The notes below the pieces were generated by a model. The model worked only from the letters and a program-made list of their open reading frames with translations. It did not search any database and was not told the origin of the DNA. A program made the position numbers and the translations under genes. From Paraburkholderia sp. D15 (GTDB taxonomy: Bacteria; Pseudomonadota; Gammaproteobacteria; Burkholderiales; Burkholderiaceae), in contig NZ_CP110396.1 of NCBI RefSeq assembly GCF_029910215.1, forward strand, positions 620,001-684,000: a DNA stretch of 64,000 nucleotides, read 5' to 3'. Position 1 is the first letter of the stretch; each line of letters starts with the position of its first letter. Shown here one piece after another: positions 52,580 to 61,322 of this stretch.

Positions 52580-53839
52580 ATGCAGGTTGTAGAAACTTCA
52601 ACGCAACGCACCATCATGGCCGAGACCCTTGTCAGCCCGCTGCGCAATTTCGCCGAATTCGTCCGCAGCGAACGGACCCGCTTCACCGAACAATGGATGA
52701 AAGCCGTTTTCGGCGACGACGAACTCGTCGAAGCGGACAAACTGACCTACCAGCAACTCGCCGACCATCTGCCGGAAATTCTCGAAGGGTTGTGCAGCGC
52801 ACTCGATCTCGAAGACCTCGAACGGGTCGAGCCGGTCATCGAACGCGATGCGAGAAAACACGGCAACGTGCGCTGGCGCCAGGGCTACCGGATCGAGGAG
52901 CTGGTGCGCGAACTCGATCTGTTTCACCAGGTGCTCGCCGACGCACTGGACGAATTTGCCGAACGCGACCGCGCATTCACCCGGCGTCACGAGCGGCGCG
53001 CGCGCCGTCTGATCGCCGAGGCGCTCAGCGTGGTCACGCTCACGTCGATCAAGGAAGTGGTCAGCGAACGCGACCGCAAGATCGACGAATACACCGGCCG
53101 GCTCGAACGCGCGAATCACGAACTGACGCTGAAACAGCGGCTCGTCGGCGAACTCTACGAATCGCGCATGCAGATTACCCGTAGCGTGGTCCACGATCTG
53201 CGCAATTTTCTGAACGCGTTTTCCATCGCGTTGCAACTGATCGGCCGCGCACCCGCGAAAGCGGACAGCGCGTTGGCGCTCGCGAACCGGCAAGCGGTCG
53301 ACATGAAACAGCTCGTCGATCAGATGGTCGAGTACTCGGTCGTGCTCGGCGACGGCGCGCCGCTCGTCGCCGAACCGGTGGACCCGCGCGAGCTTTTCGA
53401 CGAGCTCGTGGCGTCGTCGCGTCCGTCGATCGAGGCCAAGGGTTTGAAGCTGCGCACGGTGTTCGATCCGGCCGTGCCCACCGTGATATCCAACCGGCTG
53501 AAGCTCAAACAGATCGCGGTGAATCTGCTGTCCAACGCGACCAAATACACCCGCTCCGGCGAGATCGAATTCGGCTTCGCGATGGCCGGCGCAGACCACT
53601 GGTCGATCCGCGTCGCGGACACCGGCGAAGGCATCGCCCTCGCGGATGCCGACCGCGTGTTCGACGAATTCGAACGCGCGGCGGGCGAGGATATTCCGGG
53701 CACCGGTCTCGGCCTCGCGATCGTCAAGGAACTGTGCCGCGTGCTGAATGGCCAGATCGATTTTGTTTCGCGTCCCGGCGTGGGCACCACCTTCGACATC
53801 CGCTTTCCGCTCGTATTGCAAATCGACGAAACGCAATAG
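52580..53839 (+). CDS. Soluble sensor histidine kinase with RsbRD-like N-terminal domain
   Basis: A 419-residue kinase with no membrane segment. Residues 15-155 resemble the RsbRD N-terminal helical domain (RWRQGYRIEELVRELDLFHQVL). A coiled linker leads to an H-box VVHDLRNFLN (His near 208), then N-box NLLSNATKYT, G1 VADTGEGIAL and G2 GTGLGLAIVKEL. It is catalytically complete. The ATG at 52580 is used; a second at 52616 is possible, as neither has a strong ribosome site. It is divergent from a single-domain response regulator, suggesting a stress- or light-linked phosphorelay. Confidence 0.88.
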   Translation: MQVVETSTQRTIMAETLVSPLRNFAEFVRSERTRFTEQWMKAVFGDDELVEADKLTYQQLADHLPEILEGLCSALDLEDLERVEPVIERDARKHGNVRWRQGYRIEELVRELDLFHQVLADALDEFAERDRAFTRRHERRARRLIAEALSVVTLTSIKEVVSERDRKIDEYTGRLERANHELTLKQRLVGELYESRMQITRSVVHDLRNFLNAFSIALQLIGRAPAKADSALALANRQAVDMKQLVDQMVEYSVVLGDGAPLVAEPVDPRELFDELVASSRPSIEAKGLKLRTVFDPAVPTVISNRLKLKQIAVNLLSNATKYTRSGEIEFGFAMAGADHWSIRVADTGEGIALADADRVFDEFERAAGEDIPGTGLGLAIVKELCRVLNGQIDFVSRPGVGTTFDIRFPLVLQIDETQ

Positions 53840-54359
53840 CGAAGTCGTCCGGGATATTTTCCGGTTGATTGCGCAAACCTTCTTTATCAATGCAATCTGA
53901 TGCAGTGCGGCAATTAATTATTACATTTAACAAACTATTATATTTACAGAATGTAATTATTAAACCGCATGCGTCCGGATAGCGCGCATAGCCGCTCAGG
54001 CCTTTAGATTCAAGCTTCCGATATTCAAATTACGTAATTTCGATAAACGCTTGACAAGGTCATGGCAGGTCGCCTATTTTTCTCCTGCCGCAGATATTAC
54101 GAATTCTTACCCAGCGAACTTCACGGAAATTTTTTCCGGGAAACGTCGTTTTATTCAATTCGTATATTTCGTTATTTCACGTATTAAGCATGGCATTTTT
54201 TAATGCCGTTGCATCAGTACGTCTGTCGCTTTTCAAGTCGTTTGCTGTCCACTAAAAACACGCCGGCGATGCATCGAAAATAATTCCAGGCCCGATGCAA
54301 ATTCATCCGCGAAGAGACCCTTTGTGAAACGGTAGCTGAACCCTCCACCAAGGAATGAG
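53840..54359 (+). promoter_or_regulatory. AT-rich regulatory island upstream of the S10 peptidase
   Basis: This 520-base non-coding stretch is far AT-richer than its surroundings. An imperfect inverted repeat has arms at 53907-53927 and 53950-53968: TTAATTATTACATT facing AATGTAATTATTAA, with GCGG/CCGC at the base. The perfect palindrome AAATTACGTAATTT is at 54027-54040, ten bases before TTGACA (54051-54056), with TATTTT (54075-54080) as a -10. The leader to the peptidase ATG would be about 270 bases and contains the hairpin GGCATT-TTTT-AATGCC (54192-54207). Confidence 0.55.
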
Positions 54360-56201
54360 ATGAAACGACACGAGCGTCTTAGAGGCAAGAACCCTCTGCG
54401 CCAGCGTAAGCTGCCGGCCCTGGGGACTGTAGCGGTCGCGGCCCTGCTGCTCGCCGGTTGCGGCGGCGGCGACGGCAGTTCGTCCAGCGGCGCCGCGGCG
54501 AGCATGAAGCAGACTCCGGCGGGCCAGCAGCTCAATGCCCAGGCCAATGCGCAGTCGCAGGCGCCGGGCGCCAACCAGACTTACATCGACCCGGTCGCCT
54601 ACTCGCTGAACGCCGGCGACGGCCTCTCGCCCTCCCAGGTCTCGGAGAAGGCGGCGGTCATGCATTACCAGTGGACCCAGGGCAAGACCCCGATCAACTA
54701 CACGACCACCACCGGTCACCTGACCGCGACGGACGCGAGCGGCAATCCGGAAGCGTCGATGTCGTACGTCGCGTACACGGTGCCGAGCACGAACGGCGCG
54801 CCGCGTCCCGTCACCTTCGTCTATAACGGCGGCCCGGGTTCGTCGTCGATCTGGCTGCGGCTCGGCTCGTTCGCGCCGACCCGCGTGGCCACGCCCGATC
54901 CGGTGTTCGGCAACTGGCCGAACTATCCGCTGGTCGACAACAAGGACAGCCTGATCGACACCACCGACATGGTCTTCATCGACCCGCCGGGCACGGGCCT
55001 GTCCGAAGCGGTGCTGCCGAATACGAACCAGAAGTACTGGACCACCGACACCGACGTCGACATCATGCGCGACTTCATCCAGCGCTATCTGACGGTCAAC
55101 AATCGCGCCAGCTCGCCGATCTATCTGTACGGCGAGTCGTACGGCACGCCGCGTACCGACATGCTGGCGCTCGCGCTCGAATCGGCCGGCGTGCATCTGA
55201 CGGGCATCGTGCTGCAGTCCGCGATCCTCAACTATTTCGCGGATGCGATCGAGGCCGTCGCGATCACCAACTCGACAAGCGCGCTCGCGCTGGACACGGA
55301 CACGCTGGCCGGCTACTTCCCGGGCTATGCGGCGGTTGCCGCGTACTACAACCAGGCATCGCCCGCGCCGCTCAGCCAGGGCCTCTACGCGTTACAGACG
55401 AGCCTGTTCGTGACCGCCGAGTACAGCCGTCTGAAGCGCTACTCGCAGGCCTGGGTGCTGAGCCAGCTCGGCGCGCCGAATGCGCTCGGCAAGCCGGTGT
55501 TGCCGAACGACAAGACGCTGCAGGCATGGACCATTCCGTCCGGTCTGACGATGCAGGCGCTGCAAGGCTACTTCAACGTCAACGGCTTCTCGACGAGCCT
55601 GCTGCCCGGCACGACGATCGGCCGCTACGACGGACGCGTGTCGCTGCCGAATTCGGACCCGCGTCTGCAGAGCGACGGCGATCCGTCCGACATCCTGATC
55701 TCGCAGCCGTTCACCAACGCGCTCGCGACGCAGATGCCGGATTACCTCGGCTACACCGCGCCGAACGCGACCTACATGCCGCTGAACGACAACATCATCG
55801 AGGTGTGGAATTTCTCGCACGACGGCCAGCCGATGCCTGACACGATCCCCGATCTGCTGGGTGCGCTGACGCTGAATCCGAAGCTGAAGGTGTTGTCGGA
55901 AAACGGCTTCCACGATCTGGCCACGCCGTTCTTCAATACGGAGAAGCAACTCGCGCGTCTGCAGACGGTGCCGGGCATCAATCCGGATCTGCAGGTCAAC
56001 TTCTTCCCGGGCGGCCACATGATCTATCTGGACGACACCGCCCGTCCGGCGATGAAGCGCGATCTGGTGCGCTTCTATCGCGGCACGCCGATGCCCGATG
56101 CGCTCTCGCTGTGGACACTGCCGACCCCGTGGCGCGACGAAAGTCCCGCCAGCGAGCCGACCGCCACGGCCAGCGCGGGCACGCAACTGCCGTCGCAATG
56201 A
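54360..56201 (+). CDS. S10-family serine carboxypeptidase lipoprotein
   Basis: A 613-residue exported peptidase. An N-terminal signal with lipobox LLAGC (Cys34) is followed by a Ser/Gly-rich linker and an alpha/beta-hydrolase domain of the S10 type. The hallmark YNGGPGSSS is at 155-163. The catalytic Ser260 is in GESYGTPR, Asp519 in FHDLATP and His553 in GGHMIY. All three are intact. It would remove C-terminal residues from peptides at the cell envelope. S10 enzymes are well known in eukaryotes and in some acid-tolerant bacteria. It precedes a small EF-hand-like gene by 60 bases and is preceded by a long AT-rich control region. Confidence 0.9.
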   Translation: MKRHERLRGKNPLRQRKLPALGTVAVAALLLAGCGGGDGSSSSGAAASMKQTPAGQQLNAQANAQSQAPGANQTYIDPVAYSLNAGDGLSPSQVSEKAAVMHYQWTQGKTPINYTTTTGHLTATDASGNPEASMSYVAYTVPSTNGAPRPVTFVYNGGPGSSSIWLRLGSFAPTRVATPDPVFGNWPNYPLVDNKDSLIDTTDMVFIDPPGTGLSEAVLPNTNQKYWTTDTDVDIMRDFIQRYLTVNNRASSPIYLYGESYGTPRTDMLALALESAGVHLTGIVLQSAILNYFADAIEAVAITNSTSALALDTDTLAGYFPGYAAVAAYYNQASPAPLSQGLYALQTSLFVTAEYSRLKRYSQAWVLSQLGAPNALGKPVLPNDKTLQAWTIPSGLTMQALQGYFNVNGFSTSLLPGTTIGRYDGRVSLPNSDPRLQSDGDPSDILISQPFTNALATQMPDYLGYTAPNATYMPLNDNIIEVWNFSHDGQPMPDTIPDLLGALTLNPKLKVLSENGFHDLATPFFNTEKQLARLQTVPGINPDLQVNFFPGGHMIYLDDTARPAMKRDLVRFYRGTPMPDALSLWTLPTPWRDESPASEPTATASAGTQLPSQ

Positions 56202-56261
56202 GCGGCCCGGCGGATGGGCGTGAATCGCGATACCCTAATCAATCAAATCCTGTGAGCCATC

Positions 56262-56654
56262 ATGTCTCTTATCAATAGATTGCGGCGTCTTTCCCCGTTG
56301 CTGGCCGTCGTCGGCCTGATCGGCAGCGCGCATGCGTTGCCGCCGCAGGCGGTGGCGCCGGCCACGCCGCCGAGCGGCGCGCATGGCGTCGACGGTCCGT
56401 TCTTCCCGCAGAACCGGGCGGTGCCGGTTGCGCCGTCCACCGGCACCGCGTTGCAGCAGCAGGCGCAGCAACGGCTGGAGGCGCGCCTGGGCGCCAATGC
56501 CGCGCTGAGCAACGGCGCGGCGGTCACGAAGACGCAGGCGCAAAGCGAAGGGCTCGGCTATGTCGCGAAGCACTTCGATCAGATCGACAGCAGCCATAAA
56601 GGCAGCGTGACGTTGAGCGACGTGAAGCAGTATCTGCAGCAGCAGGGACGTTGA
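56262..56654 (+). CDS. Small exported protein with EF-hand-like motif
   Basis: A 130-residue protein with a signal peptide (MSLINRLRRLSPLLAVVGLIGSAHA), a Pro/Ala-rich spacer, a Gln-rich helix (ALQQQAQQRLEARL), and one C-terminal EF-hand-like unit, FDQIDSSHKGSVTLSDVKQYL. The loop DSSHKGSVTLSD keeps Asp1, Gly6, hydrophobic 8 and an acidic position 12, so weak calcium binding is possible. Similar small EF-hand proteins are common in Burkholderiaceae. It probably shares the transcript of the S10 peptidase, and a strong terminator follows at 56811. Confidence 0.75.
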   Translation: MSLINRLRRLSPLLAVVGLIGSAHALPPQAVAPATPPSGAHGVDGPFFPQNRAVPVAPSTGTALQQQAQQRLEARLGANAALSNGAAVTKTQAQSEGLGYVAKHFDQIDSSHKGSVTLSDVKQYLQQQGR

Positions 56655-56810
56655 TTGCATCGCTCACGGCTCGTTGGTTCGTTGCTCGCTGGTTCGATCG
56701 ATGAAGCGCTCGCTCAGTCGCTGACCGCGTCGCTAGCTGAATCGCCGGCGAAGTCGCCGGCCTGGTGGCGAAGTTAGCAACGGTACGGACACAGCGTGAC
56801 TGCTACCTCC

Positions 56811-56844
56811 AACGCTCCCGGTTCCGTCAGGAATCGGGAGCGTT
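56811..56844 (+). terminator. Rho-independent terminator
   Basis: AACGCTCCCGGTTCC and GGAATCGGGAGCGTT form a 15-bp stem with one G-T pair and a GTCA loop (56811-56844), followed by TTTTC. It ends the S10/EF-hand transcript and overlaps the last codons of the convergent gene at 56827. Confidence 0.85.
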
Positions 56845-57246
56845 TTCATTGGCGAGGCCCGCGCCAACCTCATCCCCTGTTCCTTTGACGCGCGACAGAC
56901 ACGCGCTCATCGCACCGCCCGGTTCGTTCAAACCGCGCATCATGACCTCGGACGCCTTGCCGTCGCGTCGCGCCAGTTCGGCGAGATCGAGCAGCGCGGC
57001 GTAACGCGCCGCACAATCCTGCGACGTCTGAAACTCGCGCAGCACCCGGCGCGGTTCAGCGCGAGCCGCCATGAAACGGCTCGCCGCGATCGCCAGGCCC
57101 GCCGCGACGACGATGGTCGCGAACGCGCCGGTTTTGCGCCAGGCGCTGGTTGCGGATACGTCGAGCGGCAGTTCAGGCATGTGATGGGACGCGTCGATCG
57201 ATGCGCGACGCCGGCGCATGGCGTTCAGCCAGTTCTTGACTTGCAT
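56827..57246 (-). CDS. Small single-pass membrane protein of unknown function
   Basis: A protein of about 139 residues with a basic N-terminus (NAMRRRRASID), one membrane helix (GAFATIVVAAGLAIAASRFMAA) and a C-terminal soluble region with Cys residues (TSQDCAARYAALLDLAELARRDG). I do not recognise a family. The ATG at 57246 has TGAGG upstream. An ATG at 57258 overlaps the stop of the preceding repeat-protein gene (TGATG), so the two are translationally coupled. It may anchor or assist that exported protein. Confidence 0.6.
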   Translation of the reverse strand: MQVKNWLNAMRRRRASIDASHHMPELPLDVSATSAWRKTGAFATIVVAAGLAIAASRFMAARAEPRRVLREFQTSQDCAARYAALLDLAELARRDGKASEVMMRGLNEPGGAMSACLSRVKGTGDEVGAGLANENAPDS

Positions 57247-57257
57247 GGCGTACCTCA

Positions 57258-58463
57258 TCAGGACCAGTGCGCCGGCACCCAGACATTGCCGACCCAGTGC
57301 CCAGGCACCCACACGACCGGACGCGGCGCCGGGGCGACATAGACCGCGCGCGGAGCGACGTACACGGCACGCGGTACGGGCGGCGGCGCGTAGACGACCA
57401 CCGGTTTCGGCGGAACGTAGACGACCGGCGGCGCGACCACGATCGGCTTCGGCGGCACATAGGCCACGGGTGGCGGCACGACGATTACCGGCTTGGGTGG
57501 CGGCACGACGACAACCGGCTTGGGCGGCACATAGGCGACCGGCGGTGGAGGCGGCACGACTACGACGGGCGGCGGCACGTAGGCGACAGGCGGCGGCGGA
57601 GCGACGACCACGGGCGGAGGCACCACGGCCACGACCGGAGGCAGAGGCGGCGGGGGCACCACCACCGGCGGCGCCACGACCACCGCGCCACCCGTCGCGA
57701 CCACGGTCCCGCTCGACGTCACCGTATTGCCGTGCACGCCGGTGACGCTGGTCGACGTCGTCACGACGCCGGGCGCGACCCGTGTCGCCGTACCCGCATG
57801 CTCGACGGTGCCGCCGTTCGCGCCCGTGACGGTACCGGAACGCGAACACGTCGAACCCGCGCAGTTCGTCGATGCCGAATGGTCGACCGTGTTGCCGTTC
57901 GCCCCCGTGATCGAACCGGACGACGAGTATTGCCCCGGCCCGTTTCTCGTCACCTCGCCGGAAGTCGTCGCGGTCTTGCCGTCCGGTCCGGTCAGCGTGC
58001 CGGTATGCGAGCACGTGCCGCCCGCGCAACTGGTATCGCCTGCGTGCTGGACCGAATTGCCATAGCGTCCAGTCGCGGTGCCCGAGTTCGAGAATTGCCC
58101 AGGCGCGGTACGCGTGACAGTCCCGGTGTTGGTCGCGAGACCGCCGTAGGGACCGACCACGCCGCCCGCATGCGAGCAGCTACCGCCGCCGCACGAGCCG
58201 AACCGCGCGCCGTTGTATGTACCGCGCGATGTATAGGCGGTGCCGTGCTGCGACCACGCGAAGGCCGACGCGCTGCCGAACGCGCATGCGGTGACGGTCG
58301 CGCCGAGCACTAACTTGCGCAGCGCGTCACGCAGCGACGAAGCCAGCGAAACCTGGGAAACCTGGAAAGCCGAGGAATGCGAAGCAGGCAAAACAGCCGC
58401 AACAGGCGACGTTTGCGCAACCGCCTGAGCGCCGACAGATATGAGGAATGAGCGTTTTTTCAC
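57258..58463 (-). CDS. Exported protein with three 55-residue Cys repeats and a Pro-Val tract
   Basis: A protein of about 401 residues from a GTG at 58463 with AAGGA upstream. A hydrophobic export segment (LVLGATVTACAFGSASAFAW, about 51-70) precedes three exact-length 55-residue repeats (90-144, 145-199, 200-254). Each opens with a C-x4-C pair and contains T-G-x-x-G and TR-x-x-PG segments. Then comes a Pro/Val-rich tract (260-370) of PPPVAYVPP-type units, and a Trp-rich end, WVPGHWVGNVWVPAHWS. It is probably envelope-located or secreted. Function is unknown; the repeats may form a beta-helix or adhesin-like stalk. It is coupled to the small membrane protein downstream. Confidence 0.75.
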   Translation of the reverse strand: MKKRSFLISVGAQAVAQTSPVAAVLPASHSSAFQVSQVSLASSLRDALRKLVLGATVTACAFGSASAFAWSQHGTAYTSRGTYNGARFGSCGGGSCSHAGGVVGPYGGLATNTGTVTRTAPGQFSNSGTATGRYGNSVQHAGDTSCAGGTCSHTGTLTGPDGKTATTSGEVTRNGPGQYSSSGSITGANGNTVDHSASTNCAGSTCSRSGTVTGANGGTVEHAGTATRVAPGVVTTSTSVTGVHGNTVTSSGTVVATGGAVVVAPPVVVPPPPLPPVVAVVPPPVVVAPPPPVAYVPPPVVVVPPPPPVAYVPPKPVVVVPPPKPVIVVPPPVAYVPPKPIVVAPPVVYVPPKPVVVYAPPPVPRAVYVAPRAVYVAPAPRPVVWVPGHWVGNVWVPAHWS

Positions 58464-58917
58464 GGGATGTCCTTCGTGGATTCGGGCCACGGCGGACAGT
58501 GCGGCGTGGCGACGAACGGACTATAGAAGGATGCCTCGGTGTTATCAGCAACGAAGATATGTCGCCCTGTTTCACCGCGAAGCCGCCCCGCGCGACAAGG
58601 GTTTGCGGGCGTTTTTCGGCGACCGTGACATCTCCCGACATGGATTGGCAGCGGCAGGAGACCGGCGGTATCGCCTTCGCTTGCCGCGTCTAGCATTCGT
58701 TCGTGCCAGCCCCGGCTAGCCCGGCGCGCTTTCTACCGACGCCTGGTCAACCGCCTACCGCGCACCGCCCGCTATGCGCGCACCAAGCTGATGAAAACAC
58801 CCCACTTCGCTTGCAAGCCGCCTACGTTTTTCCGAAAACGCGGGCTTATGCGAAATCCGCTGTTTTTACCGCTGTAAAACCATGTAATCTCTCGGTTTTC
58901 TTCAAGCCGCAGAACCG
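58464..58917. promoter_or_regulatory. Divergent intergenic region
   Basis: A 454-base gap between the repeat protein and the patatin autotransporter. The dyads CGTTTT-TCCG-AAAACG (58825-58840) and GTTTTTAC-CGCT-GTAAAAC (58862-58880) lie just upstream of the autotransporter. TAATCT near 58885 may be a -10. Short open frames in the gap have no coding character I trust. Confidence 0.45.
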
Positions 58918-61275
58918 ATGAACCGCGTGTTGGCCCGTCCTTTACGACAACAAAAACAGAACGCGCCCCGCACGCGCCGCCGGTCACTCGCTCATCAACT
59001 GCGCAGCACCGCGGTACTGCTGGCGGGCGGCTTCGCTGCAATCGCCATATTCGCGCGTCCCGCGCACGCCGTCGACCTTGCCTGCCAGACCGTGGGCGGC
59101 CCATCCGGCCGCCCGGCGGTCGGCCTCGTGCTGTCCGGCGGCGGCGCGCGCGGCTACGCGCACCTGGGCGTCCTGAAGGTTCTCGAGGAAAACCGCATTC
59201 CGGTGGACTGTATCGCCGCGACCAGCATGGGCGCGGTGGTCGGCGGTCTGTACGCGAGCGGGATGACCGCGCAGGACATGCAGAACCGCCTGTCGGGCGT
59301 CAACCTGGCCGACATCGCGTTCGACGTCACCGAGCGCGCGGATCTCCCGCAATCGCGCCGCGAGGACGAGCGCCTGTACGTGAACAGTCTCGCCCTCGGG
59401 TACGGCGCCAACGGTTTCCGCCTGCCGGTCGGCCTCGTGCAGGGCAACCGTCTGCAGGCGCTGTTGCAGGACTGGACCGCGGCGGTGCCGGGCAACGTGC
59501 GCTTCGACCGCTTGCCGATTCCGTACCGCGCGATCGCCACCGACTTGCGCACCGGCGAGAAGGTCGTGCTCGACCACGGTTCGTTACCGCAGGCGATTCG
59601 CGCGAGCATGGCGCTGCCCGGTCTGTTCGCGCCGGCGGACATCGACGGGCGCACGCTGGTGGACGGCGGCATCGTCAGCAATCTGCCGATCGAAACGGCG
59701 CGCGATATGGGCGCCGGCGTCGTGATCGCGGTCGACATCGGCTCGCCGCTGCGTCCGCTCGACGCGCTCGCCTCGCCCGCCGACGTGATGCAGCAGATGA
59801 TCGGCATTCTGATTCACCAGAACGTCGCGCGGCAGCGCGAGCAGTTGCAGTCCGGCGATGTGCTGATCCAGCCCGCGCTCGGTTCGCTGAGCTTCACCGA
59901 TTTCGCCAACGCGAGCCAGGCGATCGCGGCGGGCGCGGCCGCCACGCGCGCGATGCTGCCGCAACTCCAGCACCTCGCCCTTTCGCCGGCCGACTACGCC
60001 GCCTGGCGCGCGCGGCACAGCGCATCCATCGCGCGGCCGGTCCGCATCACGCAGATCGATATCGAGTCGCACGGCGCGGTGCCCGAATCGCGCATTCGCT
60101 CCGCGCTGCACGTGAAACCCGGCGACGTCTACGATCCCGTCGCGCTGAACAAGGACCTGCTGGCGCTCACCACCGCGGGCGACTTCGACAGCGTGAACCA
60201 GCAACTCGTCGACGATGGCGACCAGCACAAGCTCGTGATCAACGCCCATGAAAAAACGTGGGGTCCGAATTTCCTGCTGTTCGGTCTGGGCCTGTCGAGC
60301 AGTTCGACGGATGAAGGCGGCTACCGCCTGCACCTCGGATATCGCCGCCCGTGGCTGACCGAATCCGGTCTCGAAGGACGGGTGGACAGCACGGTCGGTA
60401 GCGACCTGATCGACCTGCATGCCGAGCTGCGTCAGCCGCTGTCCAGCTCGTTCGGCTACTACGTCGCGCCGTACGTGGATTTTCAGCGCCGCTACGCGAA
60501 CATCTACAACGATTCGGGCGACGTCAAGTACACCCAATATCTGTTGCAGACCGAACGCGTGGGTCTCGACTTCGGCCTGCCGCTCGCGCGGCTCGGCGAT
60601 TTCCGGATCGGCGTCGCGTATGCGCACGGTTACGGTTCGCCGCGCTACAACCTGCCGATCGACGACGGCGACGACGGCGGCCCGAATTCGCCGCTGCTGT
60701 TCCCAGACATCTCCGGCCGGCAGCTCAGCGCCCGCGCGCGGCTCGTGATCGATCAGCTCGACGATCCGCTGTTTGCACGCAAGGGGTATTTCGGCGAGCT
60801 GCGCGCCGAGCGTTCGCTGTTCGCCGGCGACGACAGCTTCACCGAGGTCTACGGCAAGGCGCTGGTCGCCGCGAGTTACGGACGGCACAGCATCAACGCG
60901 AGCATCGAGGGCGGCAACGACTTTGGCGGCACCAATCTGACCAATCCGTTCGGCTTCACACTCGGCGGCTTCCAGCATCTGTCCGCGTATGCCGCCGATC
61001 AACTGTCGGGCAACTCGATGGTGTTCGGCCAGGTCACCTATATGAATCAGCTCGCCACCTTCAACGCGTCGCCGATTCGCGGCTTGTTCGCGGGCCTGAG
61101 TCTCGAAGCCGGCAACGTGTGGAACCGCGATTCCGATTTCGGCAGCGGACCGTTAAAGCGCAGCGTGACGATTTTCACCGCGGTGACCAGCTCGTTCGGA
61201 CCGATGTATCTGGGTGTCGCGTTCGCACCGGGCGGCCGCAGCAACTTCTATTTCCAGCTCGGCCATACCTATTGA
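58918..61275 (+). CDS. Patatin-like phospholipase, type Vd autotransporter (PlpD-like)
   Basis: A 785-residue outer-membrane protein. A signal region ends near ARPAHAVD (51). The patatin lipase domain (about 65-340) has the oxyanion loop GGGARGYAHLG, nucleophile Ser103 in ATSMGA and Asp249 in VDGG, so the dyad is intact. A POTRA-like segment follows (about 375-440, ITQIDIESHGAVPESRIRSAL), then a 16-strand BamA/TamA-type barrel ending in FYFQLGHTY. This domain order matches PlpD-type autotransporters, which expose or release a lipase. The N-terminal signal is unusually long and basic. It is a single-gene unit, convergent with the downstream kinase. Confidence 0.92.
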   Translation: MNRVLARPLRQQKQNAPRTRRRSLAHQLRSTAVLLAGGFAAIAIFARPAHAVDLACQTVGGPSGRPAVGLVLSGGGARGYAHLGVLKVLEENRIPVDCIAATSMGAVVGGLYASGMTAQDMQNRLSGVNLADIAFDVTERADLPQSRREDERLYVNSLALGYGANGFRLPVGLVQGNRLQALLQDWTAAVPGNVRFDRLPIPYRAIATDLRTGEKVVLDHGSLPQAIRASMALPGLFAPADIDGRTLVDGGIVSNLPIETARDMGAGVVIAVDIGSPLRPLDALASPADVMQQMIGILIHQNVARQREQLQSGDVLIQPALGSLSFTDFANASQAIAAGAAATRAMLPQLQHLALSPADYAAWRARHSASIARPVRITQIDIESHGAVPESRIRSALHVKPGDVYDPVALNKDLLALTTAGDFDSVNQQLVDDGDQHKLVINAHEKTWGPNFLLFGLGLSSSSTDEGGYRLHLGYRRPWLTESGLEGRVDSTVGSDLIDLHAELRQPLSSSFGYYVAPYVDFQRRYANIYNDSGDVKYTQYLLQTERVGLDFGLPLARLGDFRIGVAYAHGYGSPRYNLPIDDGDDGGPNSPLLFPDISGRQLSARARLVIDQLDDPLFARKGYFGELRAERSLFAGDDSFTEVYGKALVAASYGRHSINASIEGGNDFGGTNLTNPFGFTLGGFQHLSAYAADQLSGNSMVFGQVTYMNQLATFNASPIRGLFAGLSLEAGNVWNRDSDFGSGPLKRSVTIFTAVTSSFGPMYLGVAFAPGGRSNFYFQLGHTY

Positions 61276-61322
61276 GCGTGACGGGCGCGGCGTAAAGCGT
61301 GGCGGCACACCCGCGCCGCGAA

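Noticed and set aside
58441..58719. Short plus-strand open frames in the gap before the patatin autotransporter
   Set aside because: No ribosome site, no hydrophobic or domain pattern, and composition like non-coding DNA.
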